Below, piece by piece: positions 25,023 to 33,566 of a stretch of DNA of 64,000 nt. The position numbers were made by a program, and so were the translations under genes. How positions within the stretch are numbered: the stretch's first letter is position 1; each line of letters begins with the position of its first letter. The DNA lies in assembly GCA_039961635.1 (NCBI GenBank), contig JABRWB010000014.1, positions 13,026-77,025 of the forward strand. The letters are read 5' to 3'. The notes under the pieces are model-generated. The model made no database searches, was not told the origin of the DNA, and worked only from the letters and a program-made list of their open reading frames with translations. This stretch comes from a bacterium. GTDB lineage: Bacteria; 4484-113; JAGGVC01.

Positions 25023-25787
25023 CTATCCGACAACTCCGGCCGTGTTCACTGCGCGTTCCAGCGTGGAATCCACAGCTTGGATCGCGGTCGCGCCCGCCTC
25101 GAACGCCCGATGGCTTTCGATGAGCGCGATAAGCGAGTCGATCGCGTTTGCGTTGCTCATTTCAAGCGCGCCGGGCTCGATTTTTGAAGCGACCTGCGTA
25201 CCAGGCCGGTCGGCGGCAAACAGATTGTGTCCAATCCTGCGCAAGCCTTGCGGGTCGTCAAACTCTACAATCGAAAGCGAGTCCAGCAATTCGCCTCCCG
25301 AGAAAACCGACCCGTCAGAAGAAATTTGCGCGGACGCACCGGCGGGAATGGCAATCGGCCCGGCTTGTCCCAAAACCCGCATGCCATCGTCCGTGCTTAG
25401 AAATCCTTCGGAATCGACGGCAAAGGATCCATTTCGGGTGAATCGAACCGTTCCGTCCGCCGCAAGAATCGAGAAAAAGCCATTTCCCGTGATCGCCGCG
25501 TCCAAAGGATTGCCGGTGAACGCGGTGCTCCCATTCGAATGGTCGGTAACAGTTTCGAATGCGATTACTCCGTTTGTCTCGTAACCGATAGCAGCCGAAC
25601 CAAAACCTCGGCCTGATTCGGGAAAACCCGGAATACGGCTAATCGGCACTTCCGGCGCGGCGATGGCCCGCACCAATTCCGCCTTGAATCCTGTCGTGTT
25701 GACGTTTGCCAGATTGTGCGCGGACACATCGAGCTTGCGCTCGGTGGCAAGCATTCCGGATGCAATCGTGTAAAGGCCGCGAACCAC
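25023..25787 (-). CDS. flgF: Flagellar proximal rod protein FlgF
   Basis: FlgF is a single-ring proximal rod subunit. The 254-residue protein begins VRGLYTIASGML, then HNLANVNTTGFKAELV, the GNGFFSI core and the C-terminal SNANAIDSLIALIESHRAFE. The GTG at 25787 fits the family start. No ribosome binding site is seen; TAACTC lies 6 bases upstream and could be a weak leaderless -10. The gap of 114 bases to flgG holds the flgG ribosome binding site. Confidence 0.93.
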   Translation of the reverse strand: MVRGLYTIASGMLATERKLDVSAHNLANVNTTGFKAELVRAIAAPEVPISRIPGFPESGRGFGSAAIGYETNGVIAFETVTDHSNGSTAFTGNPLDAAITGNGFFSILAADGTVRFTRNGSFAVDSEGFLSTDDGMRVLGQAGPIAIPAGASAQISSDGSVFSGGELLDSLSIVEFDDPQGLRRIGHNLFAADRPGTQVASKIEPGALEMSNANAIDSLIALIESHRAFEAGATAIQAVDSTLERAVNTAGVVG

Positions 25788-25838
25788 TCATGCGAGTTAT
25801 CGGCAGCTGGAACGGAGCCTTGAGATGAAACCGGGATG

Positions 25839-26234
25839 TTACTTGAGGACCACGGTGGGCTCGCGCTTTTTGTTCGTATCAATACGAATTGCCAAATTCA
25901 GTGTGCGGCCGGATTGCAAATTGTAAGTTTCTTCCTTTACCGGAACAAATTCCTCACCGTTGGGACCTTGCACGTAGATGTTGTATTTCCCAGGATCAAG
26001 TTTTGAAAAGTAAAAGTGCCCGTTCTCGTCGCTGGTTTGCGAGTCTTTGATTTTTCCGGTATCGGCAAATACCAAAATAATGGTTCTGTAGGCTTCGGGA
26101 TTGCCGGACGTATCCACAACATCGCCCGCAATGTTGCCCGTAATGCCGGTAGCTTTTGAAAGCGCGTCGCATCCTGCCAACGAAAAAATTCCGCTGGCAA
26201 GGAATGCAAGAAATACCAAAGTAAAGTGCTTCAT
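25839..26234 (-). CDS. Small lipoprotein with carboxypeptidase-regulatory-like domain
   Basis: The 131-residue lipoprotein has a signal ending in SLAGC. The mature part is a single beta-sandwich of the carboxypeptidase regulatory (CarboxypepD_reg) kind: ITGNIAGDVVDTSGNP at its start and the turn DENGHFYFSKLDPGKYNIYV. Such domains bind or stabilise at the cell surface and have no catalysis. ATG 26234 follows AGAGGTG; TACAAT upstream is a likely -10. It lies between the flagellar genes and purM. Confidence 0.72.
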   Translation of the reverse strand: MKHFTLVFLAFLASGIFSLAGCDALSKATGITGNIAGDVVDTSGNPEAYRTIILVFADTGKIKDSQTSDENGHFYFSKLDPGKYNIYVQGPNGEEFVPVKEETYNLQSGRTLNLAIRIDTNKKREPTVVLK

Positions 26235-26251
26235 GAATTCACCTCTTAAAG

Positions 26252-27298
26252 TCATACCAATTGTACACCAGGGACGCGGCAAACGCGCCCAATTGGCCTT
26301 GCGCCGGGCGAAATCGAGTCCAGCAGCTCAATGCAGCGCGCGCACAGCCGGGACTCCACAACCACCGCAAGGCCAATCCCCATGTTGAAAGTTCGAAACA
26401 TCTCCCGTTGCTCAACCGGTCCGGACTCCGAAATGATGTGGAAAACAGCCAGTTTTGGCAGAGATCCAGTTTCAATTACCGCTCCCAAACCTTTCGGCAT
26501 CACTCGAGGAAGGTTATCCAGCAGTCCGCCTCCCGAAATATGCGCCATGGCTTTGGCAAATCCCGATTCCAGCAGCGCCTTGGCCTCGGCGGCATATATT
26601 CTGCATGGCCGCGTGACCTCCACCTCCGGCGAGCAGCCCAGCTCGCCGCTTACTTCGCTCCATGCTCCCTCGAACAATCTATCCAAAACCTTCCGTGCGA
26701 GAGAAAAGCCGTTGCAATGCAGTCCGGACGACGGAATCCCGATTATCGTGTCACCTTCCGCCACTTGCGAAGAGGGCAGCATTCTTTCCCTTGAAACAAC
26801 ACCCACACCAAATCCGGCAAGGTCGTATTCTCCTTCGCGATAGGTGTCTCGCATTTCTGCAATCTCGCCACCGATTAAGGAGCATCCCGATATAAGGCAA
26901 CCCTCGGACATTCCCGCAACCAGCTCCTCAATCACTGCCGGCTCGACTCGATTGCAGGCAATGTAATCCAGGAAAAAAAGCGGCTCCGCACCCGCACAAA
27001 TTATGTCGTTGATACAGGTCGCCACCAGGTCGACTCCTGCTTTTCGGTGCGTTCCAAACCGATAATGGTATTTCAGCTTGGTTCCGACGCCATCCGTACT
27101 GGAAATCAATACGGGATCTTCGATTCCCTGGAATTTGGCCGAAAATGCCGCCCCGAAAAGCCCTACATCCGTTAAAACTTCAGGCCGGAATGTCGAGCGG
27201 GCATGCCGTGCAAGCCGGGCGATCGCCTCGTCCTGTGCGGCAATGCTCACGCCCGCATCAGCATAAGTCAAACCGGTTTCGTTGGACGAATCTGGCAT
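26252..27298 (-). CDS. purM: Phosphoribosylformylglycinamidine cyclo-ligase PurM
   Basis: PurM closes the imidazole ring of AIR from FGAM with ATP, step five of purine synthesis. The sequence has LTYADAGVSIAAQDEAI, DGVGTKLKYHY (family DGVGTK), CINDIICAGAEPLFFLDY, LIGGEIAEMRDTY and ISGGGLLDNLPRVMPKG. With start ATG 27298 it has 348 residues, normal for the family; ATG 27325 is also in frame. A TGT-TAGAAT box (extended -10) gives a leader of only about 11 bases and there is no Shine-Dalgarno sequence. No other pur gene is nearby. Confidence 0.95.
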   Translation of the reverse strand: MPDSSNETGLTYADAGVSIAAQDEAIARLARHARSTFRPEVLTDVGLFGAAFSAKFQGIEDPVLISSTDGVGTKLKYHYRFGTHRKAGVDLVATCINDIICAGAEPLFFLDYIACNRVEPAVIEELVAGMSEGCLISGCSLIGGEIAEMRDTYREGEYDLAGFGVGVVSRERMLPSSQVAEGDTIIGIPSSGLHCNGFSLARKVLDRLFEGAWSEVSGELGCSPEVEVTRPCRIYAAEAKALLESGFAKAMAHISGGGLLDNLPRVMPKGLGAVIETGSLPKLAVFHIISESGPVEQREMFRTFNMGIGLAVVVESRLCARCIELLDSISPGARPIGRVCRVPGVQLV

Positions 27299-27362
27299 AA
27301 GTATTTGGAGCGGCGATTCTAACATCAATTGCAAGTCCGCCGAAGCATTATGAATTGTAATG

Positions 27363-28610
27363 CTAGCCGCCGGCATCCTCGGTTGGTGGAGGCGGATCAA
27401 CTTCCCCCGGAGGATCGTCCACGGGAGGCGGAGATGGAGGCGGCGCGGGAGAGGGAGGTGGTTCCGGTGAGGGTGCAGGAGACGATTCGGGCGGTTTTAT
27501 CTCCCATTCCTCGCCGGCCTTCGGTGGTTTTGCCTGCTCTTCGGGTTTTTTCTGTTCCGGCTTTGGTTTGGGTCTCAGCGGCGGCGCGGTCTTTCCCATT
27601 TGAGCCCGGGTCAGCGCAAGCTGCTGTTCTGTTATAAGGTTTCGCGCCCCCGGCTTGGCGAATACCTTGAATGTAATCGAATCTTCATCTACCGACGAAG
27701 TGATGAGCACGGGGCTGTCGTAAGTATTGACAAACTTCAAATCCCGATGCGGATACGCGACCGTGGCGTCCCTGTTCCAACCGATGTAATGAACGGCCAG
27801 TCCGTGAGGCCACCGCTCGACAACCGCCATCCCCGCTTCCAAACATGCCGCATTGTAAAGTGTTGTCGACACCTGGCAAGAGCCGCCCCCAACGCCGGGC
27901 ACCAACTCCTGATTTTCAATCACCGGCGCGGATTTGTAACCCGTGCTGTACGTCCTGTCGCCCGTTGTCGCATTAAACGACAGCTCCTCGCCGGGCATCA
28001 GGATTTTTCCGTTGAAAAAACTTGCGCATAGGGCGATGTTGTAATTACGGTTGAATTGCCACTTCGGAAACTTCGTTGTATATTCCCCAACGGGTGTCTC
28101 CGAAAAACCTCCGATATCGGCGGCTTCCATTTGCGCCGGAATCGAGTCAAAAACGGCCGGGGCCATCTCATCACAGGGCGCTCGCGATAGCATTGCCTCG
28201 CACGAACGAATGGTTTCGTCTACGTTCAAGCGCATTCCCGGAACTTCAGGAAGTACCGAAAGATCCAACAGGTTCAGCATCGCGTCACGCGGCTCGCGAT
28301 TTACAAGGGTGGCAAGAAATTCGATCTGGCGTCGAAGCATTTGTTCGTCGAATTCGGCGACCGGCCTTGAGCCCTGCCAGAAATATGAAAGCCCTATTTC
28401 GCCGGGATAGATTACAAACGGATCGCCATGCACGCTGACAACTAAAGGCGCCGGCTCGGGCTCGGCTATCGCAATGCCGGCTATTTTCAAAACGTCTTGG
28501 GGTATCAAAAGGTAGTCACGCGATCCAGTTAGGATAACGGCCGCGAAAACCAAAGCCGCAATCGCGGCCTTGACCGTTAATCCAATAACTTTCGAAGCGC
28601 CGACCCGCAT
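27363..28610 (-). CDS. VanW-family envelope protein with Pro-rich tail
   Basis: The 415-residue protein has an N-terminal TM or signal anchor (about 10-30), a peptidoglycan-binding-like region, and the VanW core: GEELSFNATTGDRT, PGVGGGSCQVSTTLYNA, HRDLKFVNTYDSPVLI. VanW proteins occur with glycopeptide-resistance and wall genes but their biochemistry is unclear. The last 80 residues are rich in Pro, Lys and Glu with repeated PPPSP motifs, a likely flexible wall-spanning linker. It starts from a leaderless-type promoter; TTG 28616 is an alternative start two codons earlier. Confidence 0.8.
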   Translation of the reverse strand: MRVGASKVIGLTVKAAIAALVFAAVILTGSRDYLLIPQDVLKIAGIAIAEPEPAPLVVSVHGDPFVIYPGEIGLSYFWQGSRPVAEFDEQMLRRQIEFLATLVNREPRDAMLNLLDLSVLPEVPGMRLNVDETIRSCEAMLSRAPCDEMAPAVFDSIPAQMEAADIGGFSETPVGEYTTKFPKWQFNRNYNIALCASFFNGKILMPGEELSFNATTGDRTYSTGYKSAPVIENQELVPGVGGGSCQVSTTLYNAACLEAGMAVVERWPHGLAVHYIGWNRDATVAYPHRDLKFVNTYDSPVLITSSVDEDSITFKVFAKPGARNLITEQQLALTRAQMGKTAPPLRPKPKPEQKKPEEQAKPPKAGEEWEIKPPESSPAPSPEPPPSPAPPPSPPPVDDPPGEVDPPPPTEDAGG

Positions 28611-28626
28611 CAGCAAAAGTATACCA
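28611..28626 (-). promoter_or_regulatory. Extended -10 promoter, probable leaderless start of VanW gene
   Basis: On the reverse strand TGG-TATACT (28626-28618) is followed by 7 bases and ATG at 28610. There is no ribosome binding site. Confidence 0.5.
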
Positions 28627-28645
28627 GCGTCAGGCCGGATAATGC

Positions 28646-30355
28646 CTAGCCGCGCCGGACGCCTTTGGTCCAGCCGCTTTCCTTTTCGAACAGCTTGACG
28701 TTCCAGTCGTTCTTTTCAAGCCAGCTTCTGAGCGCCGCCACGATGTCCGCCTGCAAATGTTTTCCTTTGCGAGTTCCGTATCTTTCGTCCACATGGGGAA
28801 TGGTCATCTGCTCGCATATCTCGATTGCCTTGCGCGGAGGCAACCCCAGCTTGTAAGGACGATTTTGAATCAAGGCATGAAATACATCCGCCACCGCGAT
28901 AATACGGCCTCCGTACGGAATTTCCTCTCCTTTCAACCGGTGCGGGTAGCCGCTTCCATCAATTGCCTCATGATGCGTCGCGGCGATGAAAGGCACGTCC
29001 TGCAATTCCTTCGCCCAGCGGATGTCCTTTAGAATCGTCTCGGTTTTTTCCACATGAAAATTCATCAGATATACTTCGCACGGAAGAAGCTTCGCCGGCT
29101 TGCATAACACCGCGTCGGGAACGGCGATCTTTCCGTAATCATGAAGCGTCGCAGCGATCCTGATTTTCTCCACGAACGCGGGATCGAGCCCAAGTTCCTT
29201 GGCTATCACGACACTTGCGCCAGTCACGTACATCGAGTGGTCCGACGTAGTCGGATCCTTAGCGTCAACGCTAGCCGCGAGCACTTCGATGAAGCTTGAA
29301 AACTGCTTCTTTTGCTCTTCATACAGCTTTGCATTTTCAATCGCAACCGCGGCAAAGCTGCCGAGCGTGCGCAAAATTCGTTCGTCGTTTGCAGTAAAGC
29401 GTTTGGCTGTCTGTTTGTTTAATACCTGAAATACACCGATGATTTTGCCCTGGCGGTCGAACATGGGCGCGCAGAGGACGCTTTTTGTGCGATAGCCGCT
29501 TTTTTCATCCCAACTGCGGTCAAAATAATCGAGTTCGTATGCATCTTCGACGTTTATGACCTGCTCCGTCTCGTAAACCCGCCCGGCAATTCCCTTGCCT
29601 TTGGGCAACTTGATTATTCCTATCTCATATCCTTGACCGAAAAGCGTGTATATAACCTCTTCATCATCGTCCACGACATAAACACTGGAACGCTCTGCTT
29701 CCAACAGTTCGCTTGTAGCAAGCCCGATTTCGGCCAGAAGCGGTTGTAGCTCAATCTTCGCCGCAATCTTGGTTCCAACATCCAAAATCAAATTGAAGCG
29801 TTCGGCGGATTCGGGTGCATCGGAAAGCCTTTGGTGGTCCGAGATTATTTCAGGAATGTGGTCTGTCAGCTTGCCCAATAACCGCTGCTCCACGGAACCA
29901 AAACGCATTTCGTCTTCGTACTCCAGAATTAACACGCCCGCGACCTGGTCCTGTTTGTTCTTGAGCGGGCAGGCAATGGCAAGCGGTTTCAAATGATAAT
30001 CCTGCTTGATTATGTCGTCCAACCAGGGTTCGGGATGCGATGCCTTTACTGTTATTTGTTCGCCTGCAGCTGCCGCCCTGTCCGCAATACGTTTCCTGGC
30101 AGGAAAGTCTGGAGCGTCCTCGCGATCTGTTCCCGAAAAAGGCAGAAGCGCGCCGCTTTCCCTATCGACCACGTAAACATAAGGTTTGGAGCCGCTAAAT
30201 ATTTCATTGGCCGTATCCCGTAGTATGTCAATCGCAACCTTGAAAGTGCTGGCGGCATGCATCTTAAACAGGTCTTCCAGCAGTCTTTCGAGGCGCTCCG
30301 CCCAAACCTCAAGCCCGACCGATGAGACCGAATTCGATTTGGCTTTGACCGCCAT
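28646..30355 (-). CDS. GAF-GAF-HD-GYP protein, probable c-di-GMP phosphodiesterase
   Basis: The 569-residue cytoplasmic protein has two GAF-like sensor domains (about 20-170 and 190-345; the second with SVYVVDDDEEVIYTL and LCAPMFDRQGKIIGVFQ) and an HD-GYP output domain (about 350-540). The metal and signature residues are HDYGKIAVPD, then ATHHEAIDGSGYPHRL and RIIAVADVFHAL. HD-GYP enzymes cleave cyclic di-GMP. The start abuts the stop of the epimerase gene (TAGATG) with GGAGGG in front. With the adenylate cyclase at 33567 the region encodes two second-messenger enzymes. No diguanylate cyclase is in the window. Confidence 0.82.
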   Translation of the reverse strand: MAVKAKSNSVSSVGLEVWAERLERLLEDLFKMHAASTFKVAIDILRDTANEIFSGSKPYVYVVDRESGALLPFSGTDREDAPDFPARKRIADRAAAAGEQITVKASHPEPWLDDIIKQDYHLKPLAIACPLKNKQDQVAGVLILEYEDEMRFGSVEQRLLGKLTDHIPEIISDHQRLSDAPESAERFNLILDVGTKIAAKIELQPLLAEIGLATSELLEAERSSVYVVDDDEEVIYTLFGQGYEIGIIKLPKGKGIAGRVYETEQVINVEDAYELDYFDRSWDEKSGYRTKSVLCAPMFDRQGKIIGVFQVLNKQTAKRFTANDERILRTLGSFAAVAIENAKLYEEQKKQFSSFIEVLAASVDAKDPTTSDHSMYVTGASVVIAKELGLDPAFVEKIRIAATLHDYGKIAVPDAVLCKPAKLLPCEVYLMNFHVEKTETILKDIRWAKELQDVPFIAATHHEAIDGSGYPHRLKGEEIPYGGRIIAVADVFHALIQNRPYKLGLPPRKAIEICEQMTIPHVDERYGTRKGKHLQADIVAALRSWLEKNDWNVKLFEKESGWTKGVRRG

Positions 30356-30829
30356 CTAACCGTCCCTCCGGTCCCAATCATATGGAATATCGCAGCCGCG
30401 CGGCGCAACACGGAACTCATCTGGATCTTCGTAGTTGTACGCCTCAGTGGGAACGTTGATAAGTAGAGCCTCATGCTCGGAAATGGTCTTGAAGCCGTGA
30501 AATACGAGCGGAGGAATCACCAAAAGCGACGGATTATGCTCTCCCATAAAGAACTCGTTTATCGCCCCGAATGTTGGCGAGTCGGCCCTGGAATCGTAAA
30601 GTGCAACTTTCATCATTCCGTGAACAACGCAAAAATGGTCTGTTTGCCTCTTGTGGTAGTGCCATGCCTTGATTACGCCGGGATATCCGGTTGTCAAATA
30701 GACCTGGCCGAAGCGCGTGAAGTCCGGATCGTCAGATCGAAGGATTTCCATCAACCTTCCGCGCTCGTCCGGAATCACCTTTAGCTTTTTAAACACAACC
30801 CCGGTAATTAGGCCGCTGACCTGTCCCAT
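30356..30829 (-). CDS. dTDP-4-dehydrorhamnose 3,5-epimerase-like cupin
   Basis: A small cupin of the RfbC group acting on nucleotide-linked 4-keto sugars in surface-polysaccharide synthesis. The 157-residue sequence starts GVVFKKLKVIPDERGRLMEI, with PDERG as the usual opening, has the catalytic-His region KAWHYHKRQTDHFCVV, and the cupin strand SLLVIPPLVFHGFKTI. It is shorter than RfbC (about 180), closer to the variant family that lacks the C-terminal extension, so the precise substrate is open. Start ATG 30829 lies 10 bases after TATAAT, giving a very short leader. No other rhamnose gene is nearby. Confidence 0.78.
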   Translation of the reverse strand: MGQVSGLITGVVFKKLKVIPDERGRLMEILRSDDPDFTRFGQVYLTTGYPGVIKAWHYHKRQTDHFCVVHGMMKVALYDSRADSPTFGAINEFFMGEHNPSLLVIPPLVFHGFKTISEHEALLINVPTEAYNYEDPDEFRVAPRGCDIPYDWDRRDG

Positions 30830-30875
30830 AGAAGTTTTGATTATACACAATAGCCCGGGCCATGGCGCCATCAGA

Positions 30876-31712
30876 CTAAAAATAAAGCCCTATGAAGAAA
30901 TCCACCGATATGTGAAGGCAAACGGCCGGAAGCACGCTGCGGGCTTTCAGTGTCAGCCAACCGGCGGCGAGGCCGAAAATTGAAGCAAGAGCGATCCCGG
31001 CCGGCCCTGAAGGAGTGCCCTCAAAGTGTATTACCCCGAACAAAATGGATTGGTAAATAACCGCAAATCCACCGGGAAATACTCTGGCGAACGCGCCCAA
31101 GATTAGCGACCGGAACCATAGTTCCTCCATAGCGCCGTTGAAAAGCGAAAACACCGCCGCGAGAGCAATCGAAAAGGCGGGATCGGGAGACGCAAACGCG
31201 GTCATTTGCCGCCCGCTTGCGGAAAAGAAAATCGCCATCGCCCCCCATGATACAAAGGCGAATCCCGCCGCGTATATCCATGAAGCCCTCCAAGCGGGCC
31301 GTCCAATAAACAAATCCGCATGTTTGAAACCTGATTTGTTGAGATACAGCCATTCAGCGGTAATTCCGGTGTAATTGGCAATGTAATATACAATCGATGG
31401 AGACAACAGAGCGGGAGCCGCGACCAAAGAGATGAACAACCACGATGCAATGGGCGGAATCATCAAAAACGCGAAAACCGCGCCGACTGCTTTTCCCGAC
31501 CCGTCGTGTCCGCACAACCTGGAAAATACGATCACCAACACCAACAATCCGCCTGCGGCAAGCTGGTATCCGGAAAAAACCCTCGGCGCCGGATCGAATT
31601 CGAACAGTAGAACGATGATTGGCAGAAACGCCAAAAAGAAAACAAAAAACGCGGGCAGGCGCGCCTCTTTGAAGGCCGGCTGCTTCGAATCTTGTTCGCC
31701 TGGCTTGCTCAA
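30876..31712 (-). CDS. CPBP-family intramembrane metalloprotease
   Basis: CPBP (CAAX protease / bacteriocin-processing) proteins are integral membrane proteases. The 278-residue polytopic protein has the two catalytic motifs: NGAMEELWFRSLILG (EExxxR) and YQSILFGVIHFEG (FxxxH). About seven TM segments are seen. It starts at TTG 31712, overlapping the stop of the TPR-thioredoxin gene (TTGA); the ORF is open to 31823 but that part lies inside the other gene. Coupling suggests it processes or protects an envelope protein of the same operon. Confidence 0.78.
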   Translation of the reverse strand: MSKPGEQDSKQPAFKEARLPAFFVFFLAFLPIIVLLFEFDPAPRVFSGYQLAAGGLLVLVIVFSRLCGHDGSGKAVGAVFAFLMIPPIASWLFISLVAAPALLSPSIVYYIANYTGITAEWLYLNKSGFKHADLFIGRPAWRASWIYAAGFAFVSWGAMAIFFSASGRQMTAFASPDPAFSIALAAVFSLFNGAMEELWFRSLILGAFARVFPGGFAVIYQSILFGVIHFEGTPSGPAGIALASIFGLAAGWLTLKARSVLPAVCLHISVDFFIGLYF

Positions 31713-33526
31713 GCGCTTCCGCCCGAAACTTCGGAGCCTGAGGCCTTTCCGGATTCGGGCGTGACGGCACCGCTTGCTAAAAACGGATCCGGTAATCCCG
31801 GCGATTTGGACTCCACTCCCCAAAAAACGTAACCCATCGATCCTTCAGGCTTGGGAATTTCCACCGTAGTTTCGATTTCACCGTCGGTATCGGCAAACTC
31901 GCTACCAGCCGTGAAAATCCGGCGTTTCTCGCTCCAGCCCAACGGTACGAGAAACGTAACATTGCATTTAATTTCGCCCTGCGAGTCGGATTTGGCATTT
32001 ATGGAAAGCACATCATTGGCCGCCTCCGCCGATAGGCTTATACCCGAAATCGAACCTCCGGTTTCGAGGTAGGCCTCGCAGTATCTCATTGGATCTTCGC
32101 CGCGCAAATCGTGGTAAAGAATTTTTCCATCCGGCGAAATCACCCAAGTGTTTGGTATATACTCTACCGCGTAGTCCAGAGATGCCTGCTGGCTCCAACC
32201 TTCCCCCGAGTACAGGACCGGATACGTGATCCCGTTTTCGGAAATGAGCTTGCCCAGCGCATCTTCGGCGCCCTCATCGTCCAAGCTTATGCTTAAAACA
32301 GCAAACTTGTCTCCTCGAAGCGCCCTGTCGAGCGCGACCACATTTGGCAATTCTTGAATGCACGGACCGCACCAGCTTGCCCAAAAATCCAGAAATACGA
32401 GCTTTCCGCGATAATCCGCCAACGTTATCTGTTTGCCAGATATCAAATCTTTGCCCGAAAACGCGGGGGCATCCTGGCCAGCCTTTTCCATATAGCCCCC
32501 CGGGCCGTTCGATGCGAATGGCAAGGCCGCCTCAAGCAGCGCTTTCACATCTTCGACGAAGGGGGAAATCGCATCCTGCGGAAGGTCGGCAAGGTCTCCG
32601 AGCGCCCCTTCGAACGGATAATTTGAATGCGATGCAATGCAGGCTGCCGCCGCATCCACATAAGTCAGCCACGACTCGGCGTATTGGCCGAGCCGCAGCG
32701 ATGCCAACGCTGCGTTGAAGTGTGCGTAATGAGCTTCGCGATCCGCCGCGTATGCCTGCATGCTGTATACGCGTGCACGCTCAAATTCTCCGTCCTCGTA
32801 TTTCATCCAGCCAAGCTGCCCCGAATAATTCGAGTTTTTCGGCGCAAGCGCGACCAGCTTGGTCAGGATTTCAATCTTTTTCTTTCTGTCTTCCTCGACT
32901 GTCAGCAATCCTTCCAAAGGTTTAACGTTTTGCGCGTCGAGCAAACAGGCTTTGTTGAAATAATCCTTGGCGAGTTCTATTTCATTCGTGTATCTCGCGA
33001 ACCATAATCCCGCTGCGACAAGCGCATCGACGTCTTCCGGATGCTCAAGCGCAAGCATCCTCATTGCTTCCGCTGCATCGTCAAAGCGGTTCATTTTTTG
33101 CAAAATTCGCGCGCGCTGCTTTAGCACGGATTGATGCTTGGAAATATCTTGGTCAAGAGCATCCAAATATTCAATCGCCTTTTCCCCGCCTTCCTCCCTT
33201 TCAAGGATTTGAACGTAAAAAGCATGCGCGTCGCCGCTTCCCGGCGAAAGCTCCAGGGCTTGTTTAGCCAGTTCTTTCGCTCTGTCGTAGTTTTTCTCCT
33301 CCCAAGCCTTCGCCCCCTCCTCCAGAACGCCCTGGGCCAGCTTTTCGTTTCGTTTTGCGGGCGAATATCTCTCGGCCAGTCCGCCGCTGATACTGCTCCA
33401 GTATTCGCCCGGAGTAACGTCGAACTTGGCCGCCGAGTACATGAAATATAAATACGCGCCTCCGACAACCAGTACGACGAGCGAAATCACCCTGAAAAAA
33501 GAACCAAAAACGTCGCGTCCGCGCAT
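31709..33526 (-). CDS. Anchored TPR protein with TlpA-like thioredoxin domain
   Basis: The 605-residue protein has an N-terminal TM anchor (about 12-32), TPR-like helical repeats (about 65-300; for example DRAKELAKQALELSPGSG), and a TlpA/ResA-type thioredoxin domain (about 352-495) with the active site WCGPC (C386, C389) in FLDFWASWCGPC. A C-terminal beta-rich part of about 110 residues follows. It likely acts as a periplasmic thiol-disulfide reductase, for instance in cytochrome c maturation, while the TPRs bind partners. An AAAGGAG site precedes ATG 33526 and TAAAAT is a likely -10. It lies 40 bases after the cyclase gene. Confidence 0.8.
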   Translation of the reverse strand: MRGRDVFGSFFRVISLVVLVVGGAYLYFMYSAAKFDVTPGEYWSSISGGLAERYSPAKRNEKLAQGVLEEGAKAWEEKNYDRAKELAKQALELSPGSGDAHAFYVQILEREEGGEKAIEYLDALDQDISKHQSVLKQRARILQKMNRFDDAAEAMRMLALEHPEDVDALVAAGLWFARYTNEIELAKDYFNKACLLDAQNVKPLEGLLTVEEDRKKKIEILTKLVALAPKNSNYSGQLGWMKYEDGEFERARVYSMQAYAADREAHYAHFNAALASLRLGQYAESWLTYVDAAAACIASHSNYPFEGALGDLADLPQDAISPFVEDVKALLEAALPFASNGPGGYMEKAGQDAPAFSGKDLISGKQITLADYRGKLVFLDFWASWCGPCIQELPNVVALDRALRGDKFAVLSISLDDEGAEDALGKLISENGITYPVLYSGEGWSQQASLDYAVEYIPNTWVISPDGKILYHDLRGEDPMRYCEAYLETGGSISGISLSAEAANDVLSINAKSDSQGEIKCNVTFLVPLGWSEKRRIFTAGSEFADTDGEIETTVEIPKPEGSMGYVFWGVESKSPGLPDPFLASGAVTPESGKASGSEVSGGSA

Positions 33527-33566
33527 ACCGGGCTCCTTTTACCTCATACAGATTTTAACAGACATC

